Of a stretch of 31,215 bases of DNA, positions 16,334 to 24,500 are shown in pieces. Made by a program: the position numbers and the translations under genes. Every line of letters starts with the position of its first letter. The first letter of the stretch is position 1. The DNA lies in NCBI GenBank assembly GCA_041397725.1, contig JAWKVZ010000012.1, forward strand, positions 1 to 31,215, written 5' to 3'. This DNA comes from JAGRKR01 sp041397725. GTDB taxonomy: Bacteria; Pseudomonadota; Alphaproteobacteria; Rhizobiales; Hyphomicrobiaceae. The notes below the pieces were generated by a model. The model made no database searches. It was not told the origin of the DNA and was given only the letters and a program-made list of their open reading frames with translations.

Positions 16334-17434
16334 ATGGGCGCACGAGGCGAGAGCACGGAGTTTTACCACTATCCCGGCGAGATGCTGGCGGAGGCCGCGG
16401 GTTTTCCGGCGCTGTCCTGGTTCAGGCCCGGTGAGGCCGGCCGGCCGCTCGTCGTCTTCGTGCCGGGGGCGCACCACCTGGCGCGCATCGCCTACGGCGG
16501 GCACGACGGCGCGCGGGCCGAGGATTTCCTGGCGCACTGGCTCGCCGAGCGCGGCTTTCCGTTCCTCGCCGCCTCCTATCCCGTCGCGACGCCGCGCGCG
16601 GCCATGCCGGGTCCGTTTCCCGCCTTCACCGCGCGGGACTGGGGCCGGCAGGTGGCGGCGCTGGCGCGGCGGACGGTCGAGGCCCACGGTCTCGCGCCCC
16701 GCCTCGTCGTGCTCGTCTGGAGCATGGCCGGCAAGATCGCCCAATCCGTCCACGAGGCGGCGCGGGAGGCGGGGCTTGCCGTCGATCTCGTCGTCGGCTT
16801 CGCGGCGACGCCCGGCATTCCCGGCATCCCCGCGTGGTCGCAGGAGTTTCGCATGGCGCCGAGCGGCTACGTCACGCGGCCCGAGATCTACGCGGACTGG
16901 GATCGCCAGCTCGACGAGGTCGAGGCGACGGAGCGGCGTGTGGTGCTGCCGCGCGAGGTGTTCCTCTCGGAGTATGTCGGCGACTTTCCGGTGAGCCTCT
17001 ACGGCTACGGGCAGATCTACCGCGACGGACGCTTCGTGCGCGATCACATGGCCCAGGCCATGGACATCAAATCGTTCGCCTTCGACGATTTTCCCGTGAT
17101 GGGCACGCTGACGCCGAGCGGCCGGCTCGACGCCCGGCACGCGCTGACGGATCGCGCCGTCTGGGGGCTCTACAACATCCAGACCGTCGTGCAGCGGCTC
17201 GTCAGGGCGAGTGGCTGCAGGCTCGACGACCTGCCGGAGGCGGCCTGGCGGCGGCTCGTGGCGCTGAGCGACGCGCTTCCCGAGCGGCTGTGCCTGCGCA
17301 TGCCGGGCAATCACTTCTTCTTCGTCGGCGAAACGGGAGCGCGCGCCACCGCCGCCGCCGTCGCGACCCTGATCACCCGCGCCAAGGCCGTCGAGGCCGA
17401 GGTGGCGGCATGCCTGGCCGGGGTGGGGGCGTGA
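16334..17434 (+). CDS. Alpha/beta-hydrolase-like protein, atypical nucleophile elbow
   Basis: A 366-residue protein with an alpha/beta-hydrolase pattern: strand plus oxyanion-type loop LVVFVPGAHH (about 39-48), a nucleophile-elbow-like LVVLVWSMAGK with Ser130, and a late GNHFFFVGE with His327 that could complete a triad. The elbow is not a regular G-x-S-x-G: Val and Ala sit where the glycines belong, with one Gly just after. A central lid-like section (about 170-240) contains FPVSLYGYGQIYRDGRF. I do not recognise a specific family. The start is uncertain: ATG 16334 follows GAGAAGTGGCGG, whereas ATG 16301 has no ribosome site. It is divergent from the acyl-CoA dehydrogenase gene, hinting at acyl ester or polyester metabolism (inference). 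Confidence 0.75.
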   Translation: MGARGESTEFYHYPGEMLAEAAGFPALSWFRPGEAGRPLVVFVPGAHHLARIAYGGHDGARAEDFLAHWLAERGFPFLAASYPVATPRAAMPGPFPAFTARDWGRQVAALARRTVEAHGLAPRLVVLVWSMAGKIAQSVHEAAREAGLAVDLVVGFAATPGIPGIPAWSQEFRMAPSGYVTRPEIYADWDRQLDEVEATERRVVLPREVFLSEYVGDFPVSLYGYGQIYRDGRFVRDHMAQAMDIKSFAFDDFPVMGTLTPSGRLDARHALTDRAVWGLYNIQTVVQRLVRASGCRLDDLPEAAWRRLVALSDALPERLCLRMPGNHFFFVGETGARATAAAVATLITRAKAVEAEVAACLAGVGA

Positions 17435-17806
17435 AGTGCGCCGGGCCCAACAGACGGGCAGGGGCGATACGTGGAGCGGACCGAGGCAGGAGGGGCGGTA
17501 TTTGGGCCCGTAGAGTGACAATTATACAGAAGCGGCTATCGGGCATGGTGCCGGTCATGATGCTCATGCGCCGATCTTGACGTCCGCCCTTGGAGGTGCT
17601 GCTGTCATTGGCGAGATACTGGAAATCGCCGCGTTCGACCCACCCAGTGCGGTCCCTCAGCAAGTGCCGCATGCGTGCGATCGAGCCGCGACGCGGTGAG
17701 CATTGGGGCGTTCTTCCGCTCGATAAGAAGCACTTTGGACTCGCGCCTCACCAAGGTGATCATCCCGGAAACCAAGACAATACACTAGGTGCTGTTGAGG
17801 ACAGAG
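17435..17806. other. Transition into AT-richer DNA, no gene recognised
   Basis: Composition falls from the GC-rich flank towards roughly even GC/AT across this stretch. Short open frames exist on both strands (for example 17590-17868 plus and 17373-17672 minus), but none has a recognisable motif, a good ribosome site or a compositional match to the neighbours. No insertion-sequence ends, tRNA or attachment-site repeats were recognised by eye. GAGGACAGAG directly before 17807 looks like the ribosome site of the decayed ATPase gene that follows. Confidence 0.5.
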
Positions 17807-19377
17807 ATGGCGTCTCGGAGAACCGCTGCCGTCCTGCAGGAAGTCCACAAGGCATTTTAGGACCTTAACGCGCAGAGAAGAACGCTGATGAGGTGCTCAC
17901 CAGCACCTTTGTCGATAGCGCACCGCTCTTGGAAAGCATCTCCACTGTAATAGCCAAGTAATTCATATGACGTGGCACGGGTAAAACCCATGCACTCAAG
18001 TATCTTTACAGTTCGATCGTAGGGGGCGTGGCACTCAATCTATTCGATCTGCGCCTGGCTCTAATCGTTCTTTGTACACCGAAACATCGAGACCGCCCGC
18101 CGAGCGTGCAAGCAGGTCTGATACTCGACGTGTGAGCGTCTTCGCGGATGAGCTTTATGCGCTCGCGGTAGCTCGAATAGATACGGCTCCAATCCGGATC
18201 AAGTTGCATTGCGCCTAGATGACCTAACGCTTGCAATATCAGAGCAGGTCAAGCTTGACGGCGAGGCGTCAGCGAAGCAGCGCGAGACGGTTGAGAAAAA
18301 AGACGCTTCTTCTACCAAGATAAGCGCTGGAGGTGACGAAGGGGAATTTCGGCTTCCTCCTGCGGCATCAGCAGTGATAAATTTCACAACAAGCTTTGCT
18401 GAGTCGAAGTCCAGCACAAAGCGTCGGGAGCAGAAGCATATTAACTTTGGCAAAGTCCAATCGGCATTTGAAAGCCTTCGGGCATCTCGGCAATCCCAAG
18501 TGTGGTTACTCATCGACGAATGGAGCGAAGTGCCAGTTGATCTTCAGCCGCTCCGGCGGATCTGGATTCGCCGGACGTTGTCCTCTCAGGCAAGTAGTCG
18601 TAAAAATAGCGGCGATAGAACATCGGTCGGCTTTTCACCCAAGACCAGCGTGAGTACACCGGCATTGAGCTTGGGGCAGACATCGCGGCAGACGTTAATC
18701 CGACGTTTTCTTGTCTTTGACACCGATCAGAAACGTTCTGTCGGTTTCTTGAAACAGCTCCTTCTAGCCATTATCATGCTGCCACTCCTACTCCTACCAT
18801 AAAAATGCTGATGATTTGTCCGCGTTGTATTTACGCAGGTCTTCGTTTTCGAGTGAATTCGTCCGAGCGGGTCGAGGGTGTTCCTCGTGACGCAATTAAC
18901 TTGGCTGCAAAGCTGGGAAGCAAATGCTATGGCCGCACAGCAACGTGGTTGACATCGGAGCAAGCGCAAGGAACCGGATATTCAAGACAAGGCAGGTTGT
19001 ATTCAAGTCATGGCCAGAATTGGATCAGCTCATGACGGGAATTGTCAAAGAGGTAATTGGTCAGCGGCGCGCGAGGGCGTTTCTTTCGATCTGAATGCTA
19101 GCAGATGAGTGCATGACAGATTTCGACAGTCGGATCATTCACGTGCCGAAGCGCAACATTTCATCTAAGGATGATCCTGGAAAGCGATTTGCAGTATATA
19201 AAATTGACTATGGATGCTACGTTGATTTGATTAACACTGTGTTAACCCCTCGGGTCATGCTTGTATCATAATGGGCTCTGGTGGATGAAGATGAAATGGC
19301 TTGGGTCGAGGTGCTGTCAGACGATTACTGGCTCAATACGACGTGCAACACTTTCGCAGAATAGAAAGCTTTGTTAA
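17807..19377 (+). pseudogene. Decayed P-loop (AAA/ORC-CDC6-like) ATPase gene
   Basis: Collinear pieces of one ATPase of about 500 residues can be read by switching frames. Frame 2 gives MASRRTAAVLQEVHKAF, a TAG (17858), then DLNAQ. Frame 1 gives NADEVLTSTFVDSAPLLESI, TAA and TGA (about 17962-17970), then Walker A RGTGKTHALKYL (17971 on). Frame 3 (about 18045-18205) gives YTETSRPPAERA...DELYALAVARI. Frame 2 (to 18581) holds Walker B VWLLIDEWSEVPVDLQP. Then follow VVVKIAAIEHRSAF (frame 3), EYTGIELGADIAADVN (frame 1), FLVFDTDQKRSVGFL (frame 2), DDLSALYLRRSSFSSEFVRA (frame 3), VEGVPRDAINLAAKLGSKC (frame 1), VIGQRRARAFL, TGA, then DDPGKRFAVYKIDYGCYVDL (frame 3), and SIRRATL (frame 1). At least eight frame changes and several stops show it is dead. 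The family name is from memory; the ATPase motifs are seen directly. Confidence 0.78.
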
Positions 19378-19742
19378 GCGCACCAACGATAATGGGCGCG
19401 ATAACAGATTCAGGGGCGACGACGCATCAGGATAGACACGCTGTGCGACGCAACATCTACGCTATTGCAACGGTCGCTGCTGGGAGCCCCAAGTCGAACT
19501 GCCCTCACGCGAGCCGTACGCGGCAATTGGCCATGCGTTGGCCATGATTGGGCGCTCGCTCACGTTAGGGCTTGGCCAGTTCACCGCGTCAATGATCTCC
19601 GCAATGCGGTCGCCCGTGCACTGCCGAATACGGCCATCGTTCACTTGCGCTTCCGTCCTGGGGCAACCCGTCCTTGTTGGTCCCAGCCGGCACGGCCACT
19701 CCTGAACACGATCGGACGCGGCACGCCCGCATATCGCGCCCG
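19378..19742. other. End of the AT-richer segment, no gene recognised
   Basis: Composition climbs back to the GC-rich level near 19600. A minus-strand open stretch (about 19462-19730, ending QQRPLQ) and a plus-strand one (19465-19803) are present, but neither has a family motif or plausible start signals, and the plus frame runs into the monooxygenase gene. They may be relics of the same acquisition as the ATPase pseudogene. No clear inverted or direct repeat marking the edge was found by eye. Confidence 0.45.
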
Positions 19743-21224
19743 TCAGGCCGTCGCCCGGATCTCGGCAATGTGCATGTCGGGCCGGACGACGATGCTGCCC
19801 TGACGGGGGAGGCCTTGGGAATGCGCGGCGACCGCGGCCGGGCCCTCCACCGCAAGGCGTGTCGTCGGTCCCGTCCAGTCCACGGGCTCGGCCGGCCGTG
19901 CGCCGCCGAAGGTCAGTACGAGATAGCCGGGCTGGGCGAGCCATTCGAAGCTGTCGCCCCCCTGCCAGCGGAACCACGGAAACCTGTCGCCCGCCCGGAG
20001 CGGGCCACGGTGCGCGCCATGGCTCAAGGCGCTTTGCCGATAAGCGATGCGGGTCTGCGAGATCGTCTTGAACAACAGGCGCCGCAAGGGGGCGACCTTC
20101 GAGGCCGTGGCGATCACGATGGGCAGCACGCGCGTGCGCAGGATGCGGGCAAGCGGGTTCTTCGAGACGATGGTCGTGAAGGCGCGGTCGGTCGTGTGGA
20201 CGAGTTGCACGCCGAAGGGGTGACGCTCCCGATCGTAGGTCTCCAGGATCTGCGGATCGCTCCAGCCATTGACGACGGCCGCGAGCTTCCAGCCGAGGTT
20301 CACGGCATCGCCGAGGCCGGTGTTCATGCCCTGACCGCCGGCCGGACTGTGGACGTGGGCCGCATCCCCGGCCAGAAAGGCATTGCCGGAGTGAAACCGA
20401 TCGACGATGCGATGATGCACCCGATAGCCGGAATGCCAGGAGTGGCCGGTGACCGTCACCGGCAGCCCGACGTTCTCCTCGATGTGCGCCTTCAGGGTCG
20501 CAAAGGGGATGTCGTCGGGGTCGGTGATGGACGCGGGCAGGACGCCGATCGCGCGGTATTGCCGGGGGCCGGACATCGGGAAGAAGCCTAGAAAATCGCT
20601 GCCGTTGAGGGCCAGCAGCAAGCCGTCCTTGGGGAGCCCGATCTCCATGTCGATGTCCGCGACGAAGAACAGCTGCTCGTTCGTGCCGCCGCGAAACGGC
20701 ATGTCGAGAAGGTGGCGGACACGACTGCCGGCCCCGTCGCAGCCGACCAGATACTGGCATTCGAACTCCTGCCGGGTGCCGTCGCGCCTCTCCAGCACGC
20801 CGGCATAGCCTGCGGGGGATGTGCGGAGGTCGGCCAGAGCGGTGCCCCACTGCACGCTGCCACCATGAGCGGTGATCCAGTCGCGCAGGAGCGCTTCGTT
20901 CTGCGACTGCTCGAGGATGAACACGTAAGGGTAGGGGCTGAGATCACCGCCGATGTCGCCGAGCGGGATCCGCGCGCGCTGGCGGCCATTGACGATCAGG
21001 CGGACGTTGCCTGCGACAAAGCCTTGCGCGATGGCCTGTTCGGCGATGCCGAGTTGCCGGTATTGCTCCAGGGTGCGCGCCTGCACGGCGAGCGCTTTGC
21101 TCAGGTGGGTGACGCCGTCCTTCCGGTCGATGACGACGTGCTCCGCGCCATAGCGATGAAGCTGGGCGGACAGCATCAGCCCCGTTGGACCAGCTCCCAC
21201 GATCAGAACGGGCGTCTTGATCAT
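19743..21224 (-). CDS. FAD-dependent aromatic monooxygenase (class A, PheA/TfdB-type FAD_binding_3)
   Basis: A 493-residue flavoprotein hydroxylase. The N-terminal FAD motif is GAGPTG (10-15), the DG motif is LVGCDGAGSRVRHLL (159-173), and the GD motif FLAGDAAHVHSPAGGQGMN (283-301) continues as GLGDAVNLGWKLA, all hallmarks of phenol-, polyketide- and rifampicin-type hydroxylases. The C-terminal part (about 400-493) is a short thioredoxin-like region as in this group. Expected reaction: NAD(P)H- and O2-dependent ring hydroxylation; the substrate is unknown. The start MIKTPVLIVG follows AAGGGGGTGCAGGG; the open frame extends 47 codons upstream without signal. It stands alone, divergent from the large fusion gene and next to the decayed AT-rich segment. 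Confidence 0.92.
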   Translation of the reverse strand: MIKTPVLIVGAGPTGLMLSAQLHRYGAEHVVIDRKDGVTHLSKALAVQARTLEQYRQLGIAEQAIAQGFVAGNVRLIVNGRQRARIPLGDIGGDLSPYPYVFILEQSQNEALLRDWITAHGGSVQWGTALADLRTSPAGYAGVLERRDGTRQEFECQYLVGCDGAGSRVRHLLDMPFRGGTNEQLFFVADIDMEIGLPKDGLLLALNGSDFLGFFPMSGPRQYRAIGVLPASITDPDDIPFATLKAHIEENVGLPVTVTGHSWHSGYRVHHRIVDRFHSGNAFLAGDAAHVHSPAGGQGMNTGLGDAVNLGWKLAAVVNGWSDPQILETYDRERHPFGVQLVHTTDRAFTTIVSKNPLARILRTRVLPIVIATASKVAPLRRLLFKTISQTRIAYRQSALSHGAHRGPLRAGDRFPWFRWQGGDSFEWLAQPGYLVLTFGGARPAEPVDWTGPTTRLAVEGPAAVAAHSQGLPRQGSIVVRPDMHIAEIRATA

Positions 21225-21584
21225 CCCTGCACCCCCTTGTCGGGGAGCCGTGGCTGTCGCCCGGCCCGGACTTGCAGCGCGCACGCGAGGGAAGCGAGCC
21301 GGGTCAACCCGGCGGTCGTCTCGTGACGGACGGTCAGTCTGCCACCGGGGCCTGCCATCTTGCAAGCGGCGCCCGCCACAGATCGTCAGACGTCTGGTGT
21401 GATCTCGGTGCCAACGGCCGCGGGCAATGCAGGACCTCTGAGATCGAACGCCGTGCGCGCAGCATTTTCCGCATAAAGTGTCCCCGGGGGCGCTCGGGGA
21501 TCACATGACGGTGCTGCGCGCCGCCCAGAGGCACGCCGCGGCTTCGCGGCGGCGCAATGTTCCGTTTCGCTCAAGAGACCTCGA
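21225..21584. other. 360-bp divergent intergenic region with several inverted repeats
   Basis: This gap separates the monooxygenase gene from the fusion gene and must contain both promoters. It holds a perfect 10-bp palindrome (21387-21396), a hairpin TCCCCG-loop-CGGGGA (21481-21500) and another GCCGCG-GCTT-CGCGGC (21535-21550), the last ending 34 nt before the fusion gene start. The ribosome site of that gene is modest (CAAGAGACCTCGA). I could not assign -35/-10 elements with confidence and saw no short gene. Confidence 0.45.
21387..21396. promoter_or_regulatory. Perfect palindrome CAGACGTCTG, possible operator
   Basis: CAGACGTCTG is a perfect 10-bp palindrome in the divergent gap, bracketed by GATCGT on the left and GTGTGATC on the right, so GATC occurs on both sides. 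Its position between two divergent genes is what a shared repressor site would show. A 10-bp palindrome can occur by chance in a window of this size, so support is weak. Confidence 0.25.
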
Positions 21585-24500
21585 ATGCCCGTTGTGACAC
21601 CCGAGTACTGGTTCCTGGGTCCGGATCAGACCCGACGCAAGCCGGCCTTCACCCGTGGAAACGCCGCTACGGCGCTGATCGACGGCATGAGCTACATGGC
21701 CGATCTGCACGCCGAGCTCGCCCGTTGCGATGGCGCGCTGCTGATCGCAGGCTGGCGGACCTCGAACGAGCAGCGTCTCGATCCGAGGATCGGCGCCGAT
21801 GGTGGCCTGCACGGCGAGCGTCTCGACGATGCCGTGACGGCGGCGGCCAAGCGCGGTTGCAAGGTGAAAGCGCTGCTCTTCAACGTGCCGGGGACGCAAG
21901 CGCCGGGTCCGTTCCGCTTCTGGCACGCGAAGGAGAACTACGAGTTCGCGCGGATGGTGCAGGCGGCGGGGGGAGAAGCCATCCTCGACAGCCGGCTCGC
22001 ACCGGTGCCGGCCTCGGCTCATCACCAGAAATTCGTCGTTGCCGTATCGAAGGAGGTCGAGCGGAATGTCGCCTATGTCGGCGGCATCGATGTCTGTCTC
22101 GACCGCTGGGACCGGCCGGCTCACGATGCCGCTGCCGAGCGGCAGCAGGATGTCGTGCGCTCCGCCGGCATCGAAACGCATACGCCGAGCCAGCCCGGCT
22201 GGCACGACGTGCAGGTACGCATCCAGGGGCCGGCCGTGACGCAGATCTGGCAGGTGTTCCAGAGCCGCTGGAACGATCCGCGCCCCGCCAATCACCACCC
22301 GCTGCTGGCGGCGTTCCGGGGCGGCAGCCCTCTCGAAGGGCCTCCCCCGGTCTGTCCGCCGGCCGGCAGCCAGGCGGTACAGGTCAATCAGACGCTGCCG
22401 GCGGGGGCGTTCCCGCGGCCGGGCGGTCCGGGCGACATGAGCGTCGCGCGGGCGCACGAGCATGCCATCGACCAGGCCCAGCACTACATCTACGTCGAGG
22501 ATCAATACGTGTGGCCGTGCTCGCTCGTCGAGCGGCTGGAGCGCGCCCTGGAGAGAGGCGTGCACGTGCTCATGGTCGTCGCCCGGGACTACGACGCACC
22601 GGGGCTTGCAGGCGTCGCCAAGCGTCTGCGCCACGAGGTCTTTGCGCGGCTGCACAAGGCGGGCGGCGAGCGCTTTCAGATGCTGCACATCGAGCGCGAC
22701 GACGGCAAGCAGGTCTACGTCCATTCCAAGGTGCTGATCGTCGACGACTGCTACGCCTCCATCGGCTCGGCCAACTTCAATGCGCGCAGCCTCACCAACG
22801 ACACCGAGCTTCAGATCGGCGTGGTCGACGAAACGCTCGTCGAGACCGCGATCGATGGCGCCCCGCAGAAGGTCTGCTGCTTCGCCCACGAGCTGCGCTG
22901 CGCGCTCTGGGCCGAGCACCTGGAGCAGCCGGTCGAGGCCGTGCGCGATCCGATCGCCGCCTTGAGGGAGCTCTGGGGAAAGGCTCCGATCGCTCCGAGC
23001 CGTCGCGCGCACAGGCACGATGCATCGCTGTCGATCTTCAACCTCGACCCGATCGCCGAGTACGTCACCACGCTCATCACCGAGCGCATGGCTCACCTGC
23101 CGCTCGTGCCGCTGCCGCCCGGCGTCAACGAGCGTAGCGCCGTCAAGCTCGCGGTCGACGCCATGTTGCGCGGCCCGCAGGCGGCGTTGCTGATGAAGGC
23201 CGTCGAGGAGTTGCTCAACCCGGATCTGGCGCCCTCCGTGGCGAACCTGCGCAATGCCGTCGCCGCCGCCATCCGGCCCGACAGTGTACCAGCCGATCCC
23301 GAGGATGCGCTCGGCGCGCAGATCATCGCGCTTCTGAGACGCGGGAAGCTGCCGCAGATGGTCGACTGGTTCGATCCGGGCCTGCTCGTGAAGATCGGTA
23401 TCCGCGACATGATCTCGGGCACGATCGGGCAGTACGCCGACCAGCGACTGATGCAGGCTGCGTCCGATCACCCGGCCTCGGAGCGGGAGCTGGCGTTGCG
23501 CTACGACTACGCCAATCTCTACGATCCCGATCCCGCCAGGCGCCTCGCGACCGACGAGAAGGGGCGCGTGTGGATCGACTACATCGCCGATCTCGGCGAC
23601 GGGTTCGAAGCGACCTATGCCATGGCCTTTCTCATGGCCAGGGAGACGCTCGAGGTCGCGGACGCGCGTGCGCCGAAGGAGCGGCATGCTCTGCCAGCCG
23701 GGCAGATCCTGGTGATGGGTGGCGATCAGGCGTATCCTCAGGCGACGCAGCAGGAGTATCAGGCGCGGCTCGTCGATCCCTACAGCTGGGCCTACACGAC
23801 GGACCAGCCGGCGCGGAAGCTCTTCGCTATCCCGGGCAACCATGACTGGTACGACGGGCTCAACGCCTTCTCGAGCCTGTTCACGTCGGCGCGCGATCGC
23901 ATCTCCGGCGGCATCGGCAAGCATCTCGGTGCGTGGCGCTGCCATCAGCACCGCAGCTACTGGGCGCTCAAGCTGCCCTACGACTGGTGGATCTGGGGAC
24001 CCGACATCCAGCTCGAAGGCAATCTGGACGATCCCCAGCGGGACTATTTCGACATCGTCAGCGATCACACGCGCCCCGGCGACAAGATCATCATCTGCCT
24101 CGCGGAGCCGAGCTGGCATCACGAGAACTACGACAACCTGCACGAGATCAGCATGCTCGCGCGCAAGCGCGGGGCAAAGGTCTGCGCCGTCCTGGCCGGT
24201 GACTGGCACCACTACAGCCGCTACACGAACCCCGAACTCGGCGTGCAGTTCATCACCTGCGGCGGAGGCGGCGCCTTCGCTCACGCCACGCATCAGCTCA
24301 AGCCCCGCCTCGATCTGCAATGGGCCGAGACGACGGGCGAGGCGAGCCGGAAGGCCGATCCGGCCGATCCCACTGGCTTCAACCGCATGGAGCAGGCGAC
24401 GATCAAGGACCGCGACCACGTCGACTTTTCGATCAAGGACTATACCGTATCGGTGGCCGAAGAGCCGCCGGCGGCGCGGGGCGCCACCCGTAAGGCGAAG

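Noticed and set aside
15093..16994. A 633-codon plus-strand frame
   Set aside because: Antisense to the acyl-CoA dehydrogenase and then out of frame with the alpha/beta hydrolase; no motifs of its own.
18209..18802. An apparently intact 197-codon gene in the AT-richer segment
   Set aside because: Only its middle (to about 18581) is in the true frame of the ATPase; the conserved sequence continues in other frames on both sides, so it is a pseudogene fragment.
19462..20850. A 462-codon minus-strand frame extending beyond the monooxygenase stop
   Set aside because: It is an alternate frame of the monooxygenase gene; the correct frame carries the FAD motifs and stops at 19743.
21501..24419. A 972-codon open frame on the minus strand opposite the PLD-phosphoesterase gene
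   Set aside because: It is antisense to recognisable catalytic motifs, is Arg/Asp/Val/Gly-rich in the manner of shadow frames in GC-rich DNA, and shows no family motif.
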